From Treponema sp. (GTDB lineage Bacteria > Spirochaetota > Spirochaetia > Treponematales > Breznakiellaceae): DNA of 13,921 nt. Every line of letters begins with the position of its first letter. Within the stretch, counting starts at the first letter, position 1. Shown here one piece after another: positions 7,389 through 13,920 of this stretch. A model generated the notes under the pieces. The model did no database searches, had not been told where the DNA came from, and worked only from the letters and a program-made list of their open reading frames with translations. The DNA is taken from contig JAISZE010000094.1 in assembly GCA_031269405.1 (NCBI GenBank), forward strand, positions 1 to 13,921, given 5' to 3'. A program made the translations under genes and the position numbers.

Positions 7389-8243
7389 TTAACCCAGTAA
7401 CTGAAGCACCGACTGGGTCCGTACGTTGGCCTGAGCCAGCATGGCGTTCCCTGCCTGGGACAGAATGGAGTCCCTGGTGTAGTTAACCATCTCCGAAGCC
7501 ATATCAGCATCCCGAATCCGGGATTCAGCGGCCTGAAGATTCTCGGCTGCAATGGCAACGCCTTCGGCGGCCATTTCAAACCGGTTCTGATAAGCGCCCA
7601 GATCAGCCCGTTGTTTGGAAACCAGCTTTAAAGCGGCGTCCACGGAACCGATTGCCTGGTTGGCTGATTCAGGAGTGGCGATGGTAAGAACGCCTTCTTC
7701 GCCCTGAACAGCTTGCAACCCAAGAGCCTGTGCGGTCATGGTGCCGATATAGATCCGTTCGTTCTGGTCCATATTGGCCCCAACCTGAAGCTGCATGATT
7801 CTGCCTGCCGCGGAATCCATGGCGAAAGCCCCGGTCAAAAGATTCATACCGTTAAACTGAGCGTGGCTCGCGATACGGTTGACTTCATCGATCAACTGGG
7901 AAACTTCCACCTGGATCTGCATCCGGTCTTCATCGGTATAAATACCGTTGGCGGACTGGACCGACAGCTCCCGGAGGCGGTGAAGGATGTCCTGAGTTTC
8001 CTGCAGATACCCTTCAGTCGCCTGTATGAATGACACGCCGTTTTCAATGTTCCGCTCAGCTTGATTCAAACCCCGAACCTGGCTCCGCATTTTTTCGGAA
8101 ACAGCGAGTCCGGAAGCGTCATCACCGGCACGGTTAATCCGTTCGCCGGAACTGAGCTTCTCAATGCTCTTCGCCACATCACCCTGGGTTACCCCAAGTT
8201 GACGGTTGGCATACAAGGCGCTCATGTTGTGATTAATAATCAT
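7389..8243 (-). CDS. flaB: FlaB-type flagellin (copy 2)
   Basis: Core filament flagellin of 284 residues. The start is ATG 8243, giving [20 protein letters not shown], with AAGGAGGG just upstream; the ATG at 8276 would lie inside the leader hairpin. The conserved N-terminal D0/D1 helices ([20 protein letters not shown]) and C-terminal helices ([20 protein letters not shown], then [18 protein letters not shown]) are intact. The middle is only a short loop, as in spirochaete FlaB. Its central segment [20 protein letters not shown] recalls T. pallidum FlaB2 more than FlaB1 or FlaB3, from memory. The filament runs in the periplasm. No promoter was convincing; a structured 345-base leader precedes it. 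Confidence 0.97.
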   Translation of the reverse strand: MIINHNMSALYANRQLGVTQGDVAKSIEKLSSGERINRAGDDASGLAVSEKMRSQVRGLNQAERNIENGVSFIQATEGYLQETQDILHRLRELSVQSANGIYTDEDRMQIQVEVSQLIDEVNRIASHAQFNGMNLLTGAFAMDSAAGRIMQLQVGANMDQNERIYIGTMTAQALGLQAVQGEEGVLTIATPESANQAIGSVDAALKLVSKQRADLGAYQNRFEMAAEGVAIAAENLQAAESRIRDADMASEMVNYTRDSILSQAGNAMLAQANVRTQSVLQLLG

Positions 8244-8246
8244 ATA

Positions 8247-8289
8247 CCCTCCTTGCATCGAAGTGCTTAAGGCCATCCCTAGCCTTAGC
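8247..8289 (-). promoter_or_regulatory. Leader hairpin with AGGGATG loop plus Shine-Dalgarno of flagellin 2 (putative CsrA sites)
   Basis: On the minus strand GCTAAGGC (8289-8282) and GCCTTAAGC (8273-8265) form an 8-bp stem with one bulged A, around the eight-base loop TAGGGATG. The loop contains ARGGATG, the core of the CsrA consensus RUACARGGAUGU. A second GGA is in the Shine-Dalgarno AAGGAGGG (8254-8247), with 23 bases between the two GGA triplets. Binding is inferred; the motif and the hairpin are visible. Confidence 0.6.
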
Positions 8290-8588
8290 CGTACTACAGG
8301 CGGGGAAGATCGGGACAGGTACGCGCCGCTGTCCCGGGAGCTTCCTTCTGCGGCACGAAACGCGCTTCAAAAACGGGAGATAAGGAGAAATCCCCTTACC
8401 TGTTGCTTTTAATAAGCGTTCCGAACCGCCCTGGAGCCGCAGTTACCCGCGTCCCGCAGGAGAGTGTTTTGTCAAAGAACCCTGGAACGTTACGGCAAAA
8501 CCTTAACGTCCCTCAATACACATAGGATAACCAGGGGAAGCCTCCTTAAAAGGAACCCCCCTTCTACCCTAACCTTAATGATAGTACA
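8290..8588 (-). other. Structured gap between the two flagellin genes
   Basis: No gene is supported here: short open frames in the gap lack Shine-Dalgarno sites and family signal. The stretch is rich in inverted repeats. An 8-bp perfect stem CGGGACAG/CTGTCCCG (8311-8318 with 8329-8336) has a 10-base loop. A 9-10 bp stem with two G-U pairs lies at 8379-8400. A 9-bp stem lies at 8484-8512, nearer flagellin 1. A perfect TTGACA reads on the minus strand at 8475-8470, but no -10 lies at a proper distance. I found no good sigma-28 or sigma-70 promoter. The gap may be a long untranslated leader, a processing region or both. Confidence 0.45.
8484..8512 (-). terminator. Possible terminator or processing hairpin after flagellin 1
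   Basis: On the minus strand GGGACGTTA (8512-8504) pairs with TAACGTTCC (8492-8484): nine pairs including one G-U, plus an inner GG/CC after a mismatch. The downstream sequence AGGGTTCTTTG has only a weak T-run, so termination would be inefficient and RNA processing is an alternative. It lies about 75 bases after the flagellin 1 stop. Confidence 0.3.
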
Positions 8589-9449
8589 CTACTGGAGAAG
8601 TTGCAACACCGAAGTTGCCCGCTGGTTCGCCTGGGCCAGCATAGCCGTTCCTGCCTGGGACAGAATCTGATCCCTGGTGTAAGAAACCATCTGGTTGGCC
8701 ATGTTGGTATCCCTGATGCGGGACTCTGATGCCTGCATGTTTTCAGCGCCTATGTCGAGGCCGACCACGGCGTGCTCCATGCGGTTCTGGTACGCTCCAA
8801 GATCCGCACGCTGTTTGTTGATGATTTTGAGCGCCGCGTCCATAGTCCCAATAGCCCGGTTAGCGTCGTCAGGACTCTCCAGGGTGATGAAGGAATCGTC
8901 CCCTACATTGCGGATCCCCAGGCCCTTGCTGGTCATGGTCCCGATGAACACCTGTTCCCGTTGATCCATATTGGCGCCGATGTGGAACCACATGGAAGCG
9001 GTAGGGATGTTCTGCCCCACAGCCCGAGAAAAACGCCCGGTGAGCATGTTCATACCGTTGAATTGGGCATGGCTGGCAATCCGGTCGATTTCGTCCACCA
9101 ACTGGGAAACTTCCACCTGGATGTACATGCGGTCTTCATCGGAGTAGATGCCGTTAGCGGCCTGAACCGCGAGTTCCCGTATGCGCTGGACAATGTCCTG
9201 GGTTTCCTGGAGGTAGCCTTCAGATACCTGGATGAAAGAGATGCCGTTAGAAGCGTTAGTAGAGGCCTGATTCAAGCCCCGGATCTGGCTGCGGAGTTTT
9301 TCGGAAACCGCCAGTCCCGAAGCGTCGTCGCCGGCGCGGTTGATACGAAGCCCTGAAGAGAGTTTCTCCATCTCTTTGGTAAGGCTACTCTGGGTAACCT
9401 TGAGGGACCGGTCCGCGAACATAGCGGAAAGGTTATGGTTGATGATCAT
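8589..9449 (-). CDS. flaB: FlaB-type flagellin (copy 1)
   Basis: Core filament flagellin of 286 residues. Two ATGs lie two codons apart; the first (9455) directly abuts the Shine-Dalgarno, so ATG 9449 is chosen, with AAGGAGG six bases upstream, giving [21 protein letters not shown]-terminal ([20 protein letters not shown]) and C-terminal ([20 protein letters not shown], then [18 protein letters not shown]) filament-core helices are complete. The short middle contains [12 protein letters not shown] followed by [13 protein letters not shown], a segment I recall from T. pallidum FlaB1 and FlaB3. It is the first gene of the filament block, 183 bases after the hydrolase gene, with a sigma-28-like promoter and a GGA-loop hairpin in its leader. 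Copy 2 differs most in this middle segment. Confidence 0.97.
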   Translation of the reverse strand: MIINHNLSAMFADRSLKVTQSSLTKEMEKLSSGLRINRAGDDASGLAVSEKLRSQIRGLNQASTNASNGISFIQVSEGYLQETQDIVQRIRELAVQAANGIYSDEDRMYIQVEVSQLVDEIDRIASHAQFNGMNMLTGRFSRAVGQNIPTASMWFHIGANMDQREQVFIGTMTSKGLGIRNVGDDSFITLESPDDANRAIGTMDAALKIINKQRADLGAYQNRMEHAVVGLDIGAENMQASESRIRDTNMANQMVSYTRDQILSQAGTAMLAQANQRATSVLQLLQ

Positions 9450-9455
9450 AGTCAT

Positions 9456-9494
9456 CCTCCTTGATAATGCTTAAGAAAGCATCCTTGCTTTCTT
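9456..9494 (-). promoter_or_regulatory. Leader hairpin with AAGGAT loop plus Shine-Dalgarno of flagellin 1 (putative CsrA sites)
   Basis: On the minus strand AAGAAAGC (9494-9487) and GCTTTCTT (9480-9473) form a perfect 8-bp stem around the six-base loop AAGGAT, so CAAGGATG spans the loop and its closing pair. This matches CARGGAUG of the CsrA consensus. A second GGA is in the Shine-Dalgarno AAGGAGG (9462-9456), with 21 bases between the two GGA triplets. This is the best of the three leader sites. Confidence 0.65.
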
Positions 9495-9538
9495 GCGGCC
9501 TGTCTTTTTCCCGCCTGATCAGCCGCGGACATCACAGA

Positions 9539-9568
9539 CGAAAATAGAACATACCAGTTCTATTTTCG
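9539..9568. repeat. Perfect 12-bp inverted repeat upstream of flagellin 1
   Basis: CGAAAATAGAAC (9539-9550) and GTTCTATTTTCG (9557-9568) are perfect inverted copies around ATACCA. The A/T-rich arms and lack of a following T-run make an ordinary terminator unlikely. One arm covers the -10 box of the predicted sigma-28 promoter, so the repeat could be an operator. Confidence 0.6.
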
Positions 9569-9590
9569 GTACAAAGGAGGGAGAACTTAA
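9563..9590 (-). promoter_or_regulatory. Sigma-28 (FliA)-like promoter for flagellin 1
   Basis: On the minus strand TTAAGTTC (9590-9583) matches TAAAGTTT at six of eight positions. After 12 bases (consensus 11) ACCGAAAA (9570-9563) matches GCCGATAA at six of eight. It lies about 110 bases before the flagellin ATG. Treponemal flaB genes are generally attributed to sigma-28. The fit is fair, not strong. Confidence 0.42.
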
Positions 9591-9613
9591 GCGTTTTTTT
9601 GCAAAAGAACGCT
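9590..9613. repeat. 24-base near-perfect palindrome after the hydrolase gene
   Basis: The sequence begins AGCGTT and ends AACGCT, and is self-complementary at 22 of 24 positions. It lies about 20 bases after the hydrolase stop, before the flagellin promoter. On the minus strand no T-run follows, so it is at best a weak terminator for the hydrolase gene. The palindrome CCTGAATTCAGG followed by CGGGTTTTT, at the hydrolase stop itself, is another weak candidate. Confidence 0.35.
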
Positions 9614-9632
9614 CCGAAAAACCCGCCTGAAT

Positions 9633-10460
9633 TCAGGGATCCATCCTGAATTGAAGCCTCAGCCAGTTCAGGCAGAGGCCGAACCACTGGGCTGCATGCG
9701 GGTTGACATTGAGCGGGTCCCCGGCTTCAGTCTCATGGTTAGCCAGGGAAAGGCCGTGCCGCCCTTCAGGGAAGATGTGCATCTCCAAGGGGATTCCCGC
9801 GTTCTTGCAAGCTTTTGCAAGGAGGAAGCTGTTTTCCACCGGCACCCCATCATCCGTGTAAGTGTGCCAGAGGAAAACCGGTGGCCCTTTTTCAATCTGC
9901 TTTTCCAGCGAAAGGAGTTCAAGGAGCGCCGGGTCCGGGTTTTCGCCTAAAAGGGCGTTAAAGGAACCCCTGTGGGCCTTGTCCCCTGAGCTTACCACCG
10001 GGTAACAGAGCATAAGGGCGTCCGCACGGCCAAGGGAACTGGCAATCCCCGGGCAGACGGCGAAATCCCTGGTATGGAAGATCGTTTCCGAAAGGGCCAG
10101 GTGGCCTCCTGCGGAAAAACCCATCATGCCGAGCCGGGAAGGATCGACTCTCCATTCCCCGGCGCTGCTGCGAATAATGGTAAATGCCCGGGAGCAGTCC
10201 AGCATAGGGACGGGGTGCCGCCTGGGCGCGCAGCTGTACCAGAGCACAAAGGCGTGGCAACCCACCGCGTTAAACCGGAGCGCCAGGGCTTCTGCTTCCC
10301 TGGGAGAACATTGAACATAGCCGGAACCGGGGAGCACGAGAACCCCCGGCCTGGGGGCGTCGCTCTTCAGGATATAAGCGTCCAGGCTGGGCCTGAATCC
10401 GTCATTGAGTTCTCCGGGATAGTTAAAGCCTTCCCATAAATCTATGGTGAATGTTTTCAT
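9633..10460 (-). CDS. Alpha/beta hydrolase, probable carbohydrate acetyl-esterase type
   Basis: 275 residues from ATG 10460, preferred over the ATG at 10481 because GAGGAAGGG lies just before it. No signal peptide, so probably cytoplasmic. The oxyanion-hole region is LPGSGY (43-48), the nucleophile elbow GFSAGGH (114-120, Ser116), the acid in YTDDGVPVENS (Asp203 or Asp204) and the histidine in EGRHGL (His235). This set fits the esterase/lipase group that includes acetyl-xylan and acetyl-sugar esterases (BD-FAE-like), which remove acetyl or feruloyl groups from plant sugars. It is divergent from the sugar isomerase gene, with 74 bases between starts, suggesting a shared carbohydrate role. The substrate cannot be read from sequence. 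Confidence 0.88.
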   Translation of the reverse strand: MKTFTIDLWEGFNYPGELNDGFRPSLDAYILKSDAPRPGVLVLPGSGYVQCSPREAEALALRFNAVGCHAFVLWYSCAPRRHPVPMLDCSRAFTIIRSSAGEWRVDPSRLGMMGFSAGGHLALSETIFHTRDFAVCPGIASSLGRADALMLCYPVVSSGDKAHRGSFNALLGENPDPALLELLSLEKQIEKGPPVFLWHTYTDDGVPVENSFLLAKACKNAGIPLEMHIFPEGRHGLSLANHETEAGDPLNVNPHAAQWFGLCLNWLRLQFRMDP

Positions 10461-10482
10461 AAAACCCTTCCTCGCTGTCATT

Positions 10483-10513
10483 TTGTGGACTAAAAGATAA
10501 AATGTAGTATACT
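10483..10513 (+). promoter_or_regulatory. Possible promoter for the isomerase gene
   Basis: TATACT at 10508-10513 is a good -10, and TTGTGG at 10483-10488 is a weak -35 at 19 bases. The -10 lies in the palindrome AGTATACT (10506-10513), so a TATACT also reads on the minus strand toward the hydrolase gene, though no -35 is seen there. Confidence 0.35.
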
Positions 10514-10534
10514 ATATTTAATAGAGGAAGATAT

Positions 10535-11395
10535 ATGCAAATCGGAGTCAGTTCGTACAGCTTTAGCAGGCTTTTTAAACAAAGGGCTTACACCCTTTTT
10601 GACGCAATCGACTATGCCGGGAAGACAGGTTTTGACGCCATTGAATTTACCGACCTTGCCCCCCAGGCGGGCAGGGACGCCGCGGATTTCGCCAGGGACA
10701 TTGGGGCGGCATGCAAAACCGCGGGGCTGGATGTTGCCTGTTACGCAGTGTCGGCTGATTTTTTGTACGGTTCCGGCAGGGATATGAAGAAGGAAACGGA
10801 ACGGGTAAAAGTATGCGTCGATACAGCCAGGCTCCTGGGCGCTTCCCGGATGAGGCATGACGCCGCCTGGGGCCTGAAAGACGCTTTTTACGGCCGTACC
10901 TGGAAGGACGCGGTAAAGGCCATAGCCCCGGCTATACGGGAAGTAACCGAATATGCAGAGGGTTTTGCTATCAAAACCATGACTGAAAACCACGGCTATT
11001 TTTTCCAGGACAGTTACCGCATGGAGGAACTGGTCCTTGCTGTGGATCATCCCAATTACGGGCTTCTTGTGGACATAGGGAACTTCATGTGCGCAGACGA
11101 AACAAGCGCCAACGCCCTGGCGCGGGTCATGCCCTATGCCTTCCACGTCCACGCCAAGGATTTCCTCTGGAAAAGCGGGACAGAGCCAAAACCCGATGAT
11201 TCCTGGTTCCCCACCAGGGCAGGGAACCACCTGAGAGGCACCATTCTGGGGCACGGGGCCGTTTCGGTTTCCCAGTGCCTCGGATACATAAAAAGTTCGG
11301 GATACCAGGGCGCTGTTTCCCTGGAATTCGAAGGTTCCGAAGAGCCCCTGGAAGCCATACAGAGGGGTTACAAATTCCTCAGCGCCTGGCGCTGA
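10535..11395 (+). CDS. Sugar phosphate isomerase/epimerase-like TIM barrel
   Basis: 286 residues of the xylose-isomerase-like TIM-barrel superfamily (AP endonuclease family 2 fold). Strand motifs run in order: MQIGVSSYSF, GFDAIEFTDL, VACYAVSADF, MTENHGYF, GLLVDIGNF, FHVHAKDF and GAVSLEFEG. The expected metal ligands are visible: Glu151, Asp180, His206 (with His204) and Glu264. Members isomerise or epimerise sugars and inositols with a divalent metal. No family-specific substrate signature was recognised. The start is ATG 10535, with AGAGGAAG seven bases upstream. It is divergent from the esterase-like gene, and its stop lies inside a palindrome shared with the convergent rarA gene (17-base overlap). 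It is the only complete plus-strand gene in the window. Confidence 0.9.
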   Translation: MQIGVSSYSFSRLFKQRAYTLFDAIDYAGKTGFDAIEFTDLAPQAGRDAADFARDIGAACKTAGLDVACYAVSADFLYGSGRDMKKETERVKVCVDTARLLGASRMRHDAAWGLKDAFYGRTWKDAVKAIAPAIREVTEYAEGFAIKTMTENHGYFFQDSYRMEELVLAVDHPNYGLLVDIGNFMCADETSANALARVMPYAFHVHAKDFLWKSGTEPKPDDSWFPTRAGNHLRGTILGHGAVSVSQCLGYIKSSGYQGAVSLEFEGSEEPLEAIQRGYKFLSAWR

Positions 11396-11398
11396 GGA
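11376..11398. repeat. 23-base perfect palindrome covering both convergent stop codons
   Basis: Arms TCCTCAGCGCC (11376-11386) and GGCGCTGAGGA (11388-11398) are perfect inverted copies with a single T between. The isomerase TGA (11393-11395) and the rarA TGA (11381-11379) both lie in it. As RNA either strand would form a strong GC-rich hairpin, so a bidirectional terminator is plausible, but neither side has a good T-run. Confidence 0.65.
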
Positions 11399-13661
11399 GC
11401 AGGCTTTTCCATCTCCATTCAAGGGGCCCCTGGCGGGTTCTTTCTTCCAGGATTTTGCGGACCAGGGCGAAATCCCCCTCTCCCAGTTCACGGGCTATAA
11501 AGGAACCCCAGGGCGAACGGTCCCTATCAAACCAAAGAGAAAGATCCCGCGCCGAAAGGAGCCGTTCTTCCTTTTGATCCAGAAGGCGCGCGTTGGTAAC
11601 AAAACCGGCGCTGTTAAAGCACTTTTCCAGGACCCCGGCGTCCCAGGCCAGGCGGCTGTTTTCATCTTCCTGGGGGCTAAAAAACAGACGCTCCGCTGCA
11701 GCCAGCTTGTCCGTCAGCGCCTCAGGGGCGGAACACTCCTCTTTGAGGATACGGGAAATCCGTTCACCCAGAACGGGAGGGGACTGGAGGACCGAGAGGT
11801 CCCCTTTGGGCGCGAGGAGTTCAAAAGCCGCTCTGGCAAAGGCGGAAAAGATCCCGCTTCCCGAAGCGGCCCTGCGCCAGGGTTCCCTGGCAAGGATATG
11901 GTCGAACGTTTTGCACGAAAACAGCGCCTCTGCGGTTTCTGTTTCCGGGAGGGTCCCTGCGGGGCACACCCCGATGAGAGGCTGTTCGGTTTCGTTCAGC
12001 GCCGCGCCGAACCGGAGCAGCGCTTCCCGGGCGGTTTCCGTATCCACCACAGCGGCGGCAAGGCCCTCCGGGACCCGGCGCAGGCTTTCCCAGAGAAGGA
12101 GGCCGTCGTTTGCCGCCGCGATGAGAATACGATCATGCCGGACTATGCGGCACGGTTCAAGGATACGGTCCCGGTCGGATAAAAGCAGGGCGCTGCGGCC
12201 CGATTCCAGCCGTTTGAACCAGCCCTCCCTGCCTTTAGACGCCGCGGACCAGGTCAGGACTTCTCCCTCTGCGGCTGAAGCGGGATTTTCACCTGAAAGC
12301 CCCTCCCCCGGAGCGTCGCCTAACACAACCGCCCCCTGGATTTCCCGCTTTCGCAGAACCTCGTCCCTGATACCGCCTTCGTACCCGACCGGGGAGGGTA
12401 CGTAGAAAGCCTTGCCCTTGAGGGCTGTAGGCAGGTACTGCTGCGCCGCCCAGTGATCCCGGTAGGCATGGGGGTAAATATAGCCCTCCCCGTGGCCGAA
12501 ACTTTCGGCGTCCCTGCTCGCGTCCCGGAGGTGGTTAGGGACTTCGGCGTCCTCCTTGTCCACCTCCGCCAGGGCGTCGAAAAAAGCCATAGCAGTGTTG
12601 GATTTAGGCGACGTGGCCAGGTAGAGGCAGGCCAGGGAAAGGGCGAAGTTGCCTTCAGGGAAGCCGATGCGGTCAAAAGCTTCGGCGCAGGCTATCACCT
12701 CCCGGACGGCGTTGGGGTCCGCCAGGCCCACGTCTTCCATAGCCAGGATGATCATGCGCCGGAAAATAAAGGACGGATCCTCCCCGGCCCGGACCATTTT
12801 GGCCAGCCAGTAAAGAGCGGCGTCAGGATCGCTGCCCCTGACGCTCTTGATAAAAGCCGATATTGTGTCGAAATGATAGTCCCCGTCCCGGTCGTAGAGC
12901 ACCGCCCGGCGCTGTATGCTTTCCTCTGCGGCCTCAAAGCCGACCTGTATTTCAGCCCCTTCAGGGGGGGGCCAGCCTGTTACGGCGCTGGTCTCAACTG
13001 CCAGTTCCAGGGCGTTAAGGAGGCTCCGGGCATCCCCCCCGGCTACTTCCACCAGGTGTTCCAGCGCCCCTTCCTCAAAAAGGACCTTCCATTTACCGTA
13101 GCCCCGTTCCCTGTCCGCCAGGGCGGAACGTCCTGCTTTCATGAGATCTTCGGAACCCAGGGGCTTGAGCTGGAAGATGCGGCTCCGGCTTACCAGGGCG
13201 CGGTTAACTTCAAAGAAGGGATTCTCCGTAGTAGCGCCGATGAGGATCACCGTGCCGTTTTCCACCCACGGAAGGAGGGCGTCCTGCTGGGCCTTGTTCC
13301 AGCGGTGCACCTCGTCTACAAACAGAATAGTCCGTTTGCCGTAGAGCCGCCGCCGTTCGTCCGACCTGTCGATGACTTCCCGTATGTCTTTGATCCCTGT
13401 CAGCACAGCGTTGAGGCTTTCGAAGGTGCTGCGCGTGGTATTGGCGATGACACGGGCCAGGCTGGTCTTACCCGTACCCGGAGGGCCGTAGAAAATAACC
13501 GAAGAAAGGCGGTCCGCCTGGATAGCCCTGCGGAGGAGCCTGCCGGGACCGACAATATGATCCTGACCTATGACATCGTCCAGGGTCCTGGGACGCATAC
13601 GGTCCGCCAAAGGGCTCTGTTCTCCCGCCGCCGCCCCGGGGACCGTAAAAAGATCGCTCAC
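11379..13661 (-). CDS. rarA: RarA/MgsA-type AAA+ ATPase with a methyltransferase-like C-terminal extension
   Basis: 760 residues, against about 430-450 for usual RarA. The first 435 residues are a complete RarA: SPLADRMRPRTLDDVIGQ near the start, Walker A GPPGTGKT (59-66), Walker B ILFVDEVH (112-119), sensor 1 GATTENP (142-148), arginine finger region SRSR (158-161), DARSLLNALE, and the tetramerisation region ending in AFYVPSPVGYEGG. RarA is a clamp-loader relative that acts at stalled replication forks. Residues 440-760 are extra: about 500-640 resemble a class I methyltransferase fold (RILIAAANDGLLLWESL, AAVVDTETA, FDHILAREPW, AFELLAPKGDLSVL), but the SAM-binding GxGxG is replaced by AAANDG. 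The start is GTG 13661, fitting the family N-terminus, with AAGG close upstream. It lies 16 bases after the preceding gene. Confidence 0.93.
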   Translation of the reverse strand: MSDLFTVPGAAAGEQSPLADRMRPRTLDDVIGQDHIVGPGRLLRRAIQADRLSSVIFYGPPGTGKTSLARVIANTTRSTFESLNAVLTGIKDIREVIDRSDERRRLYGKRTILFVDEVHRWNKAQQDALLPWVENGTVILIGATTENPFFEVNRALVSRSRIFQLKPLGSEDLMKAGRSALADRERGYGKWKVLFEEGALEHLVEVAGGDARSLLNALELAVETSAVTGWPPPEGAEIQVGFEAAEESIQRRAVLYDRDGDYHFDTISAFIKSVRGSDPDAALYWLAKMVRAGEDPSFIFRRMIILAMEDVGLADPNAVREVIACAEAFDRIGFPEGNFALSLACLYLATSPKSNTAMAFFDALAEVDKEDAEVPNHLRDASRDAESFGHGEGYIYPHAYRDHWAAQQYLPTALKGKAFYVPSPVGYEGGIRDEVLRKREIQGAVVLGDAPGEGLSGENPASAAEGEVLTWSAASKGREGWFKRLESGRSALLLSDRDRILEPCRIVRHDRILIAAANDGLLLWESLRRVPEGLAAAVVDTETAREALLRFGAALNETEQPLIGVCPAGTLPETETAEALFSCKTFDHILAREPWRRAASGSGIFSAFARAAFELLAPKGDLSVLQSPPVLGERISRILKEECSAPEALTDKLAAAERLFFSPQEDENSRLAWDAGVLEKCFNSAGFVTNARLLDQKEERLLSARDLSLWFDRDRSPWGSFIARELGEGDFALVRKILEERTRQGPLEWRWKSLLLSARR

Positions 13662-13677
13662 CGCCTTGGTGGAAAGC

Positions 13678-13920
13678 CTATTCTTCGGCGTTCCACGATC
13701 CGCCTCTCAGGGACTGGAGCCCGTTATTGGCAGTAGCGGCGAAGATGACAGGCGGGTTTTTGGGCTCCACCTCCTCAGGCACTTGTAAAATAGAATAAAC
13801 CGAATACCTGGCTATGCTGGCCTCGTATCCGCTTTTGTTTGATGTACTAACGCTGGAAGGCGATCTGCTGCCGGGAGTATAAACATTACTGTTAACCAGC
13901 TTCCCGTCTGAATCAAGATC
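13678..13920 (-). CDS. C-terminal 80 residues of an unknown protein, cut by the right edge
   Basis: The minus-strand frame is open from the window edge to TAG at 13680-13678. The visible part begins with an Asp- and Ser-rich stretch (DLDSDGKLVNSNVYTPGS), then GYEASIARYSVYSILQVPEE, then VEPKNPPVIFAATANNGLQS, ending RGGSWNAEE. The mix of a serine-rich linker and beta-prone segments is compatible with an extracytoplasmic protein, but there is no recognisable domain. It ends 16 bases before the rarA start, on the same strand, so the two are probably co-transcribed. Coding status is likely from the open frame and the tight spacing. Confidence 0.6.
   Translation of the reverse strand, partial: DLDSDGKLVNSNVYTPGSRSPSSVSTSNKSGYEASIARYSVYSILQVPEEVEPKNPPVIFAATANNGLQSLRGGSWNAEE

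Noticed and set aside
8470..8475. Perfect TTGACA on the minus strand as a promoter for flagellin 2
   Set aside because: No acceptable -10 hexamer lies 16-19 bases downstream; that region is GC-rich.
8491..8505. GCCGTAA as a sigma-28 -10 box for flagellin 2
   Set aside because: One base is missing relative to GCCGATAA and no TAAA-like -35 is at the right distance. The bases belong to the 8484-8512 hairpin.
10490..11491. A 333-codon minus-strand open frame
   Set aside because: Antisense to the isomerase gene, which carries the metal ligands and a good ribosome site. The antisense peptide is rich in Gly, Pro and Cys without domain signal, and it also overlaps the end of rarA.
13678..13710. RGGSW near the C-terminus of the right-edge gene as a sulfatase-modifying-enzyme motif
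   Set aside because: Only five residues match, at the extreme end of the protein and without the rest of that domain; likely coincidence.
12453..13736. A 427-codon plus-strand open frame
   Set aside because: It lies antisense to the N-terminal half of rarA, which has firm AAA+ motifs. The plus-strand peptide shows no domain and results from GC-rich codons on the other strand.
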